Shown one piece after another: positions 1-8,321 of a stretch of 64,000 bases of DNA (positions are counted from its first letter, which is position 1; the number at the start of each line of letters is the position of its first letter). A program made the position numbers and the translations under genes. The stretch is from assembly GCA_016716125.1 (NCBI GenBank), contig JADJWZ010000004.1, forward strand, positions 62,001 through 126,000, written 5' to 3'. The notes beneath the pieces were generated by a model. The model saw only the letters and a list, made by a program, of their open reading frames with translations. It did no database searches and had not been told where the DNA came from. Source of the DNA: Ignavibacteria bacterium. Lineage in GTDB: Bacteria; Bacteroidota; Ignavibacteria; Tepidaquicellales; Tepidaquicellaceae.

Positions 1-528
1 CCTTTCCGAATCGTGATCAAAATAATTCATTTTCCATCTGCTGAATACTTTACTCTTGGGAAATAATGAAGACAGCAATATCATTTCAAAAAACATATCC
101 GCGTATTCCGGGAATGTCCTGCACGACTTCTGAATTGTTCCGTCTTCATTCAGCAGTTTCGGAGAGACAGCTCCGTAAGATTTTTCCGAATTTAATTTTG
201 AAGTTAATATATCTAATGAACCTTCAGTTAATTCCGTATCAGGGTTCAATAAAAAAATACATTCTCCTCCGGACATTTTCAATCCCTGATTACACGCTTT
301 TGTAAATCCTCTGTTGTCAGTGTTATAGATGAGTGTTATTTTATTGCCGTTGGAATTATTTAACTCTTCAAGTTTTTCCTTAGTATTATCTGTAGAGTTA
401 TTATCAACAACGATTATTTCCGTATTTATATTTCCTGAATTTTTTATGACCGAATTTACACACCGCGCAATTTCCCCGCCGCTGTTCCATGTAACTATTA
501 CAACAGATACTTCAGGATTCTCAGGCAT
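1..528 (-). CDS. Glycosyltransferase family 2, N-terminal part (runs off the window)
   Basis: Reading the minus strand from the ATG at 526-528 gives 176 uninterrupted codons to the window edge. The protein opens with 'VSVVIVTWNS' (residues 7-16), followed by 'IIVVDNNSTDN' (38-48), 'NRGFTKACNQG' (72-82) and 'LLNPDTEL' (93-100). This is the nucleotide-sugar-binding fold and DXD-like signature of GT-A family 2 enzymes, of the rhamnosyl/galactofuranosyl-transferase-like kind used for surface polysaccharide. It probably adds a sugar to a lipid-linked glycan on the cytoplasmic side of the membrane; the acceptor cannot be told. Its start overlaps the stop of the upstream lipoprotein gene by 8 nt, so the two are probably co-transcribed. 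The C-terminus lies outside the window. The family call is firm and the specificity is unknown. Confidence 0.85.
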   Translation of the reverse strand, partial: MPENPEVSVVIVTWNSGGEIARCVNSVIKNSGNINTEIIVVDNNSTDNTKEKLEELNNSNGNKITLIYNTDNRGFTKACNQGLKMSGGECIFLLNPDTELTEGSLDILTSKLNSEKSYGAVSPKLLNEDGTIQKSCRTFPEYADMFFEMILLSSLFPKSKVFSRWKMNYFDHDSER

Positions 529-1489
529 TTTTAACTGTCGGAAGCGCTTTAGAAATAAAATTATTCAGATCCTGATATTCATCCTGCGGAATATTTTTTT
601 TCAGTGAATCCTTCTCAAGCTCCCAGAATTTTCTTAAACCATCTATATCCCCCTTGTAATAATAATTCACAAAGATCTCTGCAGCTTCCCTGTAAAGCGG
701 ATAAGACATATCCATTGCCTGCATTCCTGTTTCCACTTTTCTTTTAAGAGCGTTATACTCTTCAGTAACTTCACTGATCTTCTTTTCATAAATTTCCGGA
801 TATTTTTCATTGCTCAGTACCAGATTGTTATCCTGCAGTGTATAGATCTCCTTAACAAAACTAACAGCATTTACCTGCGGCATTAAACCGAGGAACTGAT
901 CTTTCACTACCAGTACATTATTCCCCTGATCCCCGATATCAGCTACTTCCGGAGAACCCGCTTCGAAATATTTCATCATCTCTATATTCGCAGAATCCTG
1001 CATCTTATATACGAACATTCCTTCCGAATTAATCGGATCGTTTCCGCCGGTATTTGTTTTTATAAATATCAGCTTTTCCTTACTGTCACTTAGATTTGCA
1101 AAATTAATTTCCGTCGAATAATCCACTGTGTCCGTCAGTATCTTTACATACTTTTCCTTTCCCCTGTCGAGAGAAAATACTTCAACCATATCGAAGTTAT
1201 AGTAACTGCTGAATTTATCCGCGGTATCTTTCAATACGCTTAACACGAATATTTCCCGGCTGCCGTCATTGTTGACATCCTCTTTCTCAATTTTAAATAT
1301 CTTTCTGGGGAATTGATATCTTACGTCAAACTCAGTTCCGCTTTCTTTTATTCCTGCGGAAGAAATTTTACTTTGATCGGTATTTTCATTAGTGTCAGCT
1401 TTTTCTTCACCGGTCTTGCTGCAGGATGAAAGCAGGAACATCATTAAAAAAACTGTTGCTATAATATTTTTCATAATTATAAATTTCAT
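521..1489 (-). CDS. Predicted lipoprotein of unknown function
   Basis: The 322-residue product starts with a short hydrophobic signal ending in a lipobox, 'FLLSSC', so the mature protein should be lipidated at Cys23 and sit in the outer or inner membrane. The second methionine (position 1474) gives a more usual lipoprotein signal (MKN + hydrophobic stretch) and may be the true start. The body is acidic and charged. It contains 'EDVNNDGSREIFVLSV', similar to an FG-GAP/VCBS-type calcium-loop repeat, followed by a mixed alpha/beta region and a helical C-terminal third. I do not recognise a family with known function. The gene is translationally coupled to the downstream glycosyltransferase by an 8-nt overlap. 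Confidence 0.75.
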   Translation of the reverse strand: MKFIIMKNIIATVFLMMFLLSSCSKTGEEKADTNENTDQSKISSAGIKESGTEFDVRYQFPRKIFKIEKEDVNNDGSREIFVLSVLKDTADKFSSYYNFDMVEVFSLDRGKEKYVKILTDTVDYSTEINFANLSDSKEKLIFIKTNTGGNDPINSEGMFVYKMQDSANIEMMKYFEAGSPEVADIGDQGNNVLVVKDQFLGLMPQVNAVSFVKEIYTLQDNNLVLSNEKYPEIYEKKISEVTEEYNALKRKVETGMQAMDMSYPLYREAAEIFVNYYYKGDIDGLRKFWELEKDSLKKNIPQDEYQDLNNFISKALPTVKNA

Positions 1490-1623
1490 TTCTATAACTT
1501 ACAAATTTCTTTTTCAATATTCATTATACCATTGTTATCCAAAACGTTTTCTAAAATAAATTTATATGTGTGATTTTACATAAAATTTAAAGTTTTCTGA
1601 TAAACTCATTAGTATAACCGCCT

Positions 1624-1752
1624 TTGAAAAATTGCCGAAAGAATTCATAAGCAATTGCGTCAATAAAATTTCCTTGTCTGAGAAATTTGCGCAGCAAATT
1701 TTGAGTTGGAAATTTTATAGCAATTGTGAAATGAATTCCGGCAATTTTTCAA
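1624..1752. repeat. Long imperfect palindrome (MITE-like hairpin element)
   Basis: The two arms are near-perfect reverse complements over about 45 nt. The left arm starts TTGAAAAATTGCCG...GAATTCAT and the right arm ends ATGAATTC...CGGCAATTTTTCAA. Pairing continues inwards through CAATTG and AAAATTTCC to a perfect inner hairpin, AAATTTGC-GCA-GCAAATTT (1683-1701). It sits in the 420-bp gap between the nadB stop and the lipoprotein gene, and no convincing gene is seen in that gap. The full fold-back architecture suggests a non-autonomous mobile element or REP-like hairpin. Other genomic copies would be needed to prove this. Confidence 0.6.
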
Positions 1753-1772
1753 CAGCGGAGATTTTTCTTTGG

Positions 1773-1802
1773 TTCTTTCTTTTGATCTCTCAAAAGAAAG
1801 AA
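1773..1802. repeat. Perfect 12-bp inverted repeat hairpin
   Basis: TTCTTTCTTTTG and CAAAAGAAAGAA pair perfectly around a 6-nt loop. It resembles widespread 'TTTGGTTCTTTCTTTT' intergenic hairpins. It lies downstream of nadB (minus strand) and may act as a weak transcription end or be a mobile hairpin. There is no clear U-tract. Confidence 0.45.
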
Positions 1803-1909
1803 AGTAAAGAGCAGCTCATCTATTATTAAAATGCCTAATGTTTTGGACAGATATGTCATTATACTGATTTATAATCATTTTAAGGGAATGAAATTATTCC
1901 CGGCAAAAT

Positions 1910-3543
1910 TTATAATTTATAATTTATTTTTGAAATTACTGTATCCTTTAAAAAATTCTTATCATCTTTCCCGGGAAAATCCGACATATAATGAAGTCCT
2001 CTGGATTCTTTTCTTTTCATGGCTGAACTGATCACAAGAAAAGCAACCGTTACAAGATTTCTGAGTTCCAGAAGATCAACATTTACTTTTGTCTTGTCAT
2101 AAAAATCCTTGATCTCATCTTTCATCATTACAATTCTTCTGTATGCCCGTTCAAGTCTGAGTGTATTCCTTACAATACCGATATAGTCGCTCATTACTTC
2201 TTTTATTTCTTTTTTATTATGGGAAATAAGTATCCACTCTTCCGTGTTTTCCATTCCGTCATCATCCCAGTCATAAGTATTCTTTTTTATCCCAGAGAGA
2301 TCTTTTCGTGAATAATTTTTAGAATTCACTTTACCGTTTATGTCAGTATATATAGCATTTGAAAAAACCATTGCTTCGAGCAGGGAATTGGAAGCCAGTC
2401 TGTTAGCTCCGTGAACACCGGTCATTGTTACTTCACCGCTTGCATAAAGATCTTTCACATTCGTCCTACCGTTGAGATCGGTCTTAATTCCTCCGCAGGT
2501 ATAATGCGCAGCCGGAACTACCGGGATCATTTGCTTCGTGATATCTATTCCTTTAGTAAGACAGTATTTGTAAATATTCGGGAATTCATTTTTGATTCTT
2601 TCAATTCCGATCTTTGATAGATCCAGCAGCACATGCGTGTCACCGCTTTTTTTCATCTCGTTATCAATTGCTCTTGCTACAATATCTCTCGGCGCAAGAG
2701 AACCTCTTTTATCATAAGCTTTCATGAATTCTTTTCCCTTAATGGTTTTAAGGACTGCGCCTGCGCCGCGGACAGCTTCGGAGATTAGAAATACCTGTCC
2801 TGTTCTTTCGTCATTTTCAGGATCATAAAGCGCGGTCGGGTGAAACTGTATAAATTCCATATTGGAAATTTCACAGCCTGCGCGGTAACCCATTGCTATA
2901 CCATCACCTGTAGCTATTGCAGGATTTGTTGTATGCAGATAGATCTGACCTGCGCCGCCGGTTGCAAGAATTGTTGTACCGGCTATTATTTTATCAACCT
3001 TTCCTGACTTCACATTGAATGCATAAATGCCGTAACATCTCAGATCCTTGCTCAGTTTTTTCTTAAGATTTTTTTCCGTGAGAAGGTCTATTGCAAAGTA
3101 ATATTCAAATAACCTGATCTTATTATTTTTAGAAATTTTATTCAGCAAAGCTCTTTCGATCTCCTTGCCTGTAAGATCTTTCGCATGAATAATTCTGTTC
3201 ATTGAATGACCGCCTTCTTTTCCGAGCAGAAGAGCTCCGTTCTCTTTGGAAAACTTTGCTCCGATTTCCATAAGTTCTCTGATCATACCCGGACCTTCTT
3301 CTACAATTTTCCTCACTGCTTCAGTATTACACAGTCCGGCTCCGCATTCAAGAGTATCATTGATATGCATTTCGAAATTATCATCTTCGCCCATTACAGC
3401 TGCAATGCCGCCCTGCGCATAGTTGGTATTTGATTCGGTCTTTTGCTTTTAGTAATGACTATTACAGTGCCTAATTTACTTAACTTTAACGCCAGTGATA
3501 ACCCTGCTATCCCGCTGCCAATTATTAAAAAATCCGCTGTCAA
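1910..3543 (-). CDS. nadB: L-aspartate oxidase, interrupted by a 1-nt frameshift
   Basis: First enzyme of de novo NAD synthesis: oxidises L-aspartate to iminoaspartate with FAD in the cytoplasm. The N-terminal frame carries the FAD dinucleotide motif 'IIGSGIAGLSLALKLS', then runs out of frame near 3438-3441. Restoring one base gives 'SKRTESNTNYAQGGIAAVMGE', the expected NadB/succinate dehydrogenase flavoprotein sequence. The second frame continues with 'HSMNRIIHAKDLTG', 'EFIQFHPTALY' and 'GVHGANRLASNSLLEA', and has normal family length. The longest upstream reading begins at a TTG inside a terminator hairpin, so I place the start at the TTG at 3543, just before 'TADFLIIGSG'. nadA and nadC are not in the window. 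The identity is secure. Whether the frameshift is real or an assembly error is open. Confidence 0.85.
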
Positions 3544-3576
3544 AAATTTATTTTGTTTACTTAAATTATATATTTT

Positions 3577-3606
3577 AAAAATAATAAGAGCGGACAATAT
3601 CCGCTC
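3577..3606 (-). terminator. Intrinsic terminator after the aminotransferase gene
   Basis: On the minus strand GAGCGGA pairs with TCCGCTC around a 5-nt loop, followed by a T-rich tract (TTATTATTTTT). It separates the aminotransferase gene (stop at 3661) from nadB. Confidence 0.7.
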
Positions 3607-3660
3607 GTAATTATATATGATTTTATTTTCATTAAAAGAATCTCAGACGTGATCCTGAAG

Positions 3661-4818
3661 TCAGATCACTTCTTTAATTCTTCTGATTGCTTCTTTAATG
3701 TTTTCCCTTGAGTTTGCATATGAGAATCTGAGATAGCCCTCGCCGAATTCACCGAATGCAGTTCCGGATAATGCAGCAACTCCTCCTTTATATAGCAAAT
3801 GATCGCTGAGCTCTTTCGAACTCATCCCCGTGCCGGTTATATTCGGAAATGAATAAAACGCGCCGAGCGGTATATTGCATTTGAATCCTTTAATGGAATT
3901 TAGTCCCTCCACTATTATATCTCTCCTTGCCATAAATTCTTTTTTCATTTCATCAACAGAATCCTGCGGTCCTTCATAAGCTTCGATACACGCTTTCTGA
4001 ACAACAGCATTTGTACATGAATTACTGTTTGTCATCAGCTTAGCCGTAACCTGCGCAAGCTCTTTATTCATAACGCCGTATCCCGCTCTCCATCCTGTCA
4101 TTGCATAAGTCTTTGAGAAACCGTCGAGTATAATTGTCCTGTCCTTAAATCCCGGGATCTGTGTAATGCTGAAATGCTCGCCCTGAAATATAAGTCTGCT
4201 GTATATTTCATCGCTTAATATTATAATGTCATCCCTGTCTTTAATTATGTCTGCAATTTTTCTGATAACATCCTCAGTCAGAATACCGCCCGTAGGATTT
4301 TGCGGCGTGTTGATGATAAGCATTTTGGTTTTCGGAGAAATAAGTTTTCTCAGATCCTCGGGATCGAATGCAAAGTTCTTATCTTCTTCAAGCTTAAGAG
4401 GAACCGGGACACCATCGACAAATTTGATCATGGATTCATAGATCGGAAAACCGGGATTCGGATAGATCACTTCATCACCGGGATTTATTAGAGTGAGTAT
4501 AGCATAAAACATTATAGGTTTTGCGCCGGGAGTCATTACTACTTCATCGGGATGAACTTCAATACCTCTTGTCCTGCTGATATAATCCGCTATGGATTTT
4601 CTGACTTCGGGAATTCCGGCTGACGGCGTGTAATGTGTATCACCTGCTCTGATTGAATCTATAGCAGCATTGCATATATTTTCCGGAGTCGGAAAATCCG
4701 GCTCGCCTATTTCAAGATGTATAATGCTCTTACCTTCCGCTTCGAGCTTTCTTGCTTTTGCCAAGACTTCAAACGCTGTCTCGGTTCCTAGGTTACCCAT
4801 TCTGTCTGCTAATTTCAT
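3661..4818 (-). CDS. PLP-dependent class I/II aminotransferase (aspartate aminotransferase-like)
   Basis: A 385-residue cytoplasmic fold-type I aminotransferase of normal length. Seen motifs are 'LEIGEPDFPTP' (35-45), 'THYTPSAGIPEVR' (61-73), the substrate/cofactor loop 'NTPQNPTGG' (170-178), 'LSDEIYS' (201-207) holding the PLP-pyridine Asp203, and 'LDGFSKTYAMTGWR' (231-244) with the Schiff-base lysine Lys236. A C-terminal 'GEGYLRFSYANS' carries the carboxylate-binding arginine. The family covers aspartate, alanine and aromatic aminotransferases of the AspC/AspB1 type, and substrate specificity cannot be set from the sequence. It has its own downstream terminator. A link with the adjacent branched-chain amino-acid transporter genes or with nadB (aspartate) is possible but is only inference. 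Confidence 0.9.
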   Translation of the reverse strand: MKLADRMGNLGTETAFEVLAKARKLEAEGKSIIHLEIGEPDFPTPENICNAAIDSIRAGDTHYTPSAGIPEVRKSIADYISRTRGIEVHPDEVVMTPGAKPIMFYAILTLINPGDEVIYPNPGFPIYESMIKFVDGVPVPLKLEEDKNFAFDPEDLRKLISPKTKMLIINTPQNPTGGILTEDVIRKIADIIKDRDDIIILSDEIYSRLIFQGEHFSITQIPGFKDRTIILDGFSKTYAMTGWRAGYGVMNKELAQVTAKLMTNSNSCTNAVVQKACIEAYEGPQDSVDEMKKEFMARRDIIVEGLNSIKGFKCNIPLGAFYSFPNITGTGMSSKELSDHLLYKGGVAALSGTAFGEFGEGYLRFSYANSRENIKEAIRRIKEVI

Positions 4819-4933
4819 TACTGTCTTTGTTTTAAATTTTTGAAATCTGTTTTATAGAAAGTATTAAATAAAATATAGTGTATGAAAAAGTTATCTGAAC
4901 AAAAGTCTGTCAATATTTAATAATGGAAATTGA

Positions 4934-5647
4934 TCATTCTCCGAGATAAGCTTTTCTTACCTCTTCATTATTGGAAAGATAATTCGCTTCACCTTCGAGA
5001 ATGATCTCGCCGGTTTCCATTACATAACCGTAATTCGCGATTGACAAAGCTATATTCGCATTTTGTTCTACCAGCAAGATAGTAATTCCTGTTTTTTTAT
5101 TTAATTCAACAATTTTTTCAAAAATTAATTTTACCAGAAGCGGAGCGATACCGAGTGAAGGTTCATCAAGAAGGAGAAGTTTAGGTTTTGACATCAGCGC
5201 TCTGGAGATAGCAAGCATCTGCTGCTCGCCTCCGCTAAGCGTACCGCCCAGCTGTTTTAGCCTTTCCTTTAATCTGGGGAAAAATTCATAAATGAAATCA
5301 AGGTCCTCCTGAAAATTTTGTTTATCTTTTCTCGTATAAGCTCCCATTTCGAGATTTTCCTTTACAGTAAGATTTGAAAAGATCATTCTGCCTTCAGGAG
5401 ACTGTGATATCCCGAGCGCGACAATTTTATCCGGAGCAAGATCAGTTACATTTTTTTTCTGATAAATAATTTCTCCCGATTCCGGTTTTAAGAGAGAAGA
5501 GATCGTTCTCAGTAATGTAGTTTTCCCGGCTCCGTTTGCGCCGATGAGAGTGACAATTGAACCGTCTTTTACGGTAAGATTAATTCCTTTGAGAGCTTTG
5601 ATCGCTCCGTAATTAACATACAAGTTTTTAATTTCGAGAATATTCAA
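4934..5647 (-). CDS. livF: Branched-chain amino-acid ABC transporter ATP-binding protein LivF
   Basis: This 237-residue ABC ATPase has Walker A 'GANGAGKTTLL', signature 'LSGGEQQMLAISRAL', Walker B 'LLLLDEPSLGIAP' and the H-loop region 'ILLVEQN'. 'SPEGRMIFSNLTVKENLEMGAY' and the closing 'YLGE' are typical of the LivF subgroup of the HAAT (hydrophobic amino-acid) uptake family. It energises import of leucine/isoleucine/valine or related substrates, working as a heterodimer with LivG at the inner membrane. The ATG overlaps the livG stop by 4 nt, so the genes are translationally coupled. Confidence 0.92.
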   Translation of the reverse strand: MNILEIKNLYVNYGAIKALKGINLTVKDGSIVTLIGANGAGKTTLLRTISSLLKPESGEIIYQKKNVTDLAPDKIVALGISQSPEGRMIFSNLTVKENLEMGAYTRKDKQNFQEDLDFIYEFFPRLKERLKQLGGTLSGGEQQMLAISRALMSKPKLLLLDEPSLGIAPLLVKLIFEKIVELNKKTGITILLVEQNANIALSIANYGYVMETGEIILEGEANYLSNNEEVRKAYLGE

Positions 5648-6411
5648 TGATGCGTCTCTCCCAGATAAGCTTCAATTACTTTCGGATCATTCTTAATGAC
5701 TTCAGGATTTCCCTCAGCAATTTTCTTTCCGTAATCAAGCACTATTATTCTTTCGCAGACTCCCATCACTACTTTCATATCATGTTCGATCAAAAGAATG
5801 GAAATTTTAAATTTATCTTTCACCATTTTTATCAGACTCATAAGTTCAGTCTTCTCAGTTGGGTTCATTCCGGCAGCCGGCTCATCGAGAAGCAGTAATT
5901 CCGGTGAAGTAGCAAGCGCTCTTACAATCTCGACTTTTCTTTGTTCACCGTAGGGAAGCGAAACTGCATATTCATCCCTTACATCAAGCAGTCCGAATAT
6001 GTCCAATAGTTCATCTATTTTATCTTCAATTTCTTTTTCTTCTTTCAGATAATTACCGATATGAAATGTTGAAATAAAAAATCCGGCTTTGATGCTTTTC
6101 ACAAATGAAACCCTGATATTATCACGAACGCTAAGACTCTGAAAAAGCCGTATATTCTGGAATGTTCTGCTGATCCCGATCTCAGCTACTTCATAAGGTT
6201 TTAAAGGAACAACGCTTTTATCTTTGAAAAGGACATCTCCTCCGGTTGGATTATAAACACCTGTAATAATATTAAATACAGTAGTTTTACCTGCTCCGTT
6301 CGGACCGATCATGCCTACCAGTTCGTCTTTACCGACATGAGTATTAAGACTGTCCACACAGGTAAGTCCGCCGAATTTCATTGTGCAATTTTGTATTTCA
6401 AGTAAACTCAT
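5644..6411 (-). CDS. livG: Branched-chain amino-acid ABC transporter ATP-binding protein LivG
   Basis: A 255-residue ABC ATPase with Walker A 'GPNGAGKTTVFN', the LivG-type signature 'LPYGEQRKVEIVRALA' and Walker B 'LLLLDEPAAGMNPTE', followed by 'ILLIEHDMKVVMGVCERI'. 'GISRTFQNIRLFQSLSVRDNI' is a hallmark of LivG. It is the second ATPase of the HAAT importer, paired with LivF (4-nt overlap). It lies 8 nt downstream of livM, in the same operon. Confidence 0.92.
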   Translation of the reverse strand: MSLLEIQNCTMKFGGLTCVDSLNTHVGKDELVGMIGPNGAGKTTVFNIITGVYNPTGGDVLFKDKSVVPLKPYEVAEIGISRTFQNIRLFQSLSVRDNIRVSFVKSIKAGFFISTFHIGNYLKEEKEIEDKIDELLDIFGLLDVRDEYAVSLPYGEQRKVEIVRALATSPELLLLDEPAAGMNPTEKTELMSLIKMVKDKFKISILLIEHDMKVVMGVCERIIVLDYGKKIAEGNPEVIKNDPKVIEAYLGETHH

Positions 6412-6419
6412 TTAGAAAA

Positions 6420-7439
6420 TTATTTTTTTTTCTTTGGTCTTAACTGAACACCGAACAAACCCTGCGGTCTCAGCAGCATCATAATAATAAGCAGCAGCGC
6501 ATAAATGATCATCCTGTATTCCGCAATGCCTCTCAGGAATTCGGGAAGTATCGTTAAAATAACAGCGGCAATGATTACCCCGACCATACTGCCCATTCCT
6601 CCAAGTATGACCATTACAACTATTTCCACGGATTTCAGAAAGTTAAAATCTTCGGGATTAATATAAAGATTAAAGTGCCCGTAAAGCGCGCCTGCAATTC
6701 CCGCGAAGAAAGCGCCGCTGACAAATGCTATGACTTTGAATTTTGTAGTATTGACTCCCATGGATTCGGCTGCGATCTCATCATCTTTGACTGCAAGAAA
6801 ACCTCTGCCGTAAGAAGAGCTCATGAGATTGCTGATAAAGAATATTATTATCACGACAAAAGCAAAGGTCCAGAAAAAGTTAGTGTATTTGGGTACTGAA
6901 TAAAATACATAAGGAACAGAAGACATATCTGCGGGTATCATTGCAGCCTTCATTCCGTTCTCAAAAATGTATGCGCCTCTGAATCCCTGCGAAGCGCCGA
7001 CTACATCCAGACTCTGTATAACAACCCTGATGATCTCGGCAAAGCCCAGCGTAGTAATGGCGAGATAATCACCCTTAAGTCTCAGTGATGGAACGCCGAC
7101 AATAATGCCGGCAATGGCAGCAGCAATTCCGCCTATAAAAAGAAGGATTATAAAAGAAATTGAATTTCCGAAAACTCCCTGCCCGAAAGTATCAATAAAA
7201 AACGGAGCGAAATAAGTGCTGAATGAAACTGAAAGATAAGCTCCGATAGCCATAAACCCCGCATGTCCCAGAGAGAACTGACCTGTATATCCGTTTATGA
7301 GATTAAGACTTGATGCGAGAATAATATTAATTCCGATATAAATAAGTATCGTGTAATAATAAGGATCAATATTACCGGCGAATAAATTAATTATAAAAAC
7401 TAAAACAAGGGAAGAAAGAAATAATAATTTATTCTTCAT
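6420..7439 (-). CDS. livM: Branched-chain amino-acid ABC transporter permease LivM
   Basis: This 339-residue polytopic membrane protein contains the conserved 'NLINGYTGQFSLGHAGFMAIGAY' core and the inner-membrane coupling segment 'SLRLKGDYLAITTLGFAEIIR'. Around 8-10 hydrophobic helices are visible, and it ends in a basic tail (RPKKKK). It forms the membrane channel with LivH. No livH or periplasmic binding protein (livK) is found in this window: upstream lie a tRNA and repeat-rich DNA, so these partners must be encoded elsewhere or be missing. The operon order is livM-livG-livF. Confidence 0.92.
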   Translation of the reverse strand: MKNKLLFLSSLVLVFIINLFAGNIDPYYYTILIYIGINIILASSLNLINGYTGQFSLGHAGFMAIGAYLSVSFSTYFAPFFIDTFGQGVFGNSISFIILLFIGGIAAAIAGIIVGVPSLRLKGDYLAITTLGFAEIIRVVIQSLDVVGASQGFRGAYIFENGMKAAMIPADMSSVPYVFYSVPKYTNFFWTFAFVVIIIFFISNLMSSSYGRGFLAVKDDEIAAESMGVNTTKFKVIAFVSGAFFAGIAGALYGHFNLYINPEDFNFLKSVEIVVMVILGGMGSMVGVIIAAVILTILPEFLRGIAEYRMIIYALLLIIMMLLRPQGLFGVQLRPKKKK

Positions 7440-7506
7440 TAAAAACTTAATTTACTTTTGAATTTTTCAATGAGAATTTTCAGATTTCTTTAATTTATGA
7501 GAGGTT

Positions 7507-7550
7507 TAAAAAGAAATAAGTAGTCCGGTCATACACCGGATTACTTATTT
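7507..7550 (-). terminator. Intrinsic terminator downstream of tRNA-Val
   Basis: A 16-nt stem, AAATAAGTAGTCCGGT with ACCGGATTACTTATTT (one internal mismatch), is closed by a 5-nt loop and followed on the minus strand by a T-rich tract (CTTTTT). It lies immediately 3' of the tRNA gene and upstream of livM. Confidence 0.75.
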
Positions 7551-7563
7551 TCTGAAACAAAGT

Positions 7564-7636
7564 GGGCGATAAAGGACTCGAACCTATAACCCCCTCGGTG
7601 TAAGCGAGGTGCTCTAGCCAATTGAGCTAATCGCCC
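7564..7636 (-). tRNA. tRNA-Val (anticodon TAC)
   Basis: The minus strand folds into a full cloverleaf of 73 nt. The acceptor stem GGGCGAT/ATCGCCC is perfect, the D arm is GCTC...GAGC, and the anticodon stem CCTCG/CGAGG holds the loop CTTACAC (anticodon TAC, reading GTA and related valine codons). The T loop TTCGAGT is standard. The 3' CCA is not encoded. Confidence 0.95.
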
Positions 7637-7757
7637 TGATAAATTAAGTTGGTAAAATATATTTTTATAATTTGAATTTCAAACCACTTAAAATTAGATA
7701 AGACATTTTTGATCAGTGCTGTCCGGTTATAATCGTTTTACGCATTAGAAAAATATA

Positions 7758-7909
7758 CCCCCCTTGCAAGAGTCTGTCCCAAAACATTTCTTCACCACAA
7801 AGTCACAAAGACACTAAGGAAAAAGTTTTAAAATTAAAATACTTTGAGCCTTTGTGACTTTGTGGTAAATTTATATTTCTAGTTTTGAGACAGACTCTTC
7901 AAAGGGGGG
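7758..7909. repeat. Inverted-repeat element with 'ACCACAAAG' core (copy 1)
   Basis: Nested inverted repeats are seen. The outer arms are C6/G6 runs. Next come AAGAGTCTGTCCCAAAAC (7768-7785) and GTTTTGAGACAGACTCTT (7882-7899), with one mismatch. The inner arms are ACCACAAAGTCACAAAG (7794-7810) and CTTTGTGACTTTGTGGT (7850-7866), a perfect match. No ORF is contained. This looks like a non-autonomous, MITE-like unit. A diverged second copy lies about 100 bp away. Confidence 0.65.
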
Positions 7910-8003
7910 AATGAGGGGGGTTCTGTAAGATACTGCTGAAGTCTTTATTAAAACACTTTCGATGTAAACAAATACTTCCGGTTATCACATCGTTCTCGCT
8001 TTC

Positions 8004-8138
8004 AAAGTCTGTCTCAAAACTATAAAAATTAATTTTTTTACCACAAAGCCACCAAAGCACAAAGCATTCTATTATTTAAAATATTTTCCTTAGTGTCTTC
8101 GGACCATAGTGGTAAATAGTAATGATTTGAGACACCTT
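8004..8138. repeat. Inverted-repeat element with 'ACCACAAAG' core (copy 2)
   Basis: Same design as the element at 7758. AAAGTCTGTCTCAAAAC is on the left and GATTTGAGACACCTT on the right, enclosing ACCACAAAG...CTTAGTGTCTTC...GTGGT. It is more diverged than copy 1. The rest of 7640-8320 shows no gene. Confidence 0.55.
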
Positions 8139-8321
8139 CCGGCTCGCCGGCTGTCAATTATGTCTTGTTATTAAAATTGCTTTTCAATAAGTTTCAATAA
8201 ATAATAAAAGGAAAAGTTATGAAGAATCAATTTACTGCCTTTGATCATCACATGTTGTTCATCCGATAAAAATCTTGTAAATTCAGAAAATAAATTCACT
8301 CAAATAAATAACGGAGTATTT

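Noticed and set aside
66..607. Two plus-strand ORFs at 66-305 and 329-607
   Set aside because: They are shadows of the glycosyltransferase and lipoprotein genes, which read clearly on the minus strand.
1632..2031. Two short plus-strand ORFs (65 and 66 codons)
   Set aside because: They run through the long hairpin and into the nadB 3' end, and have no family resemblance or start signal.
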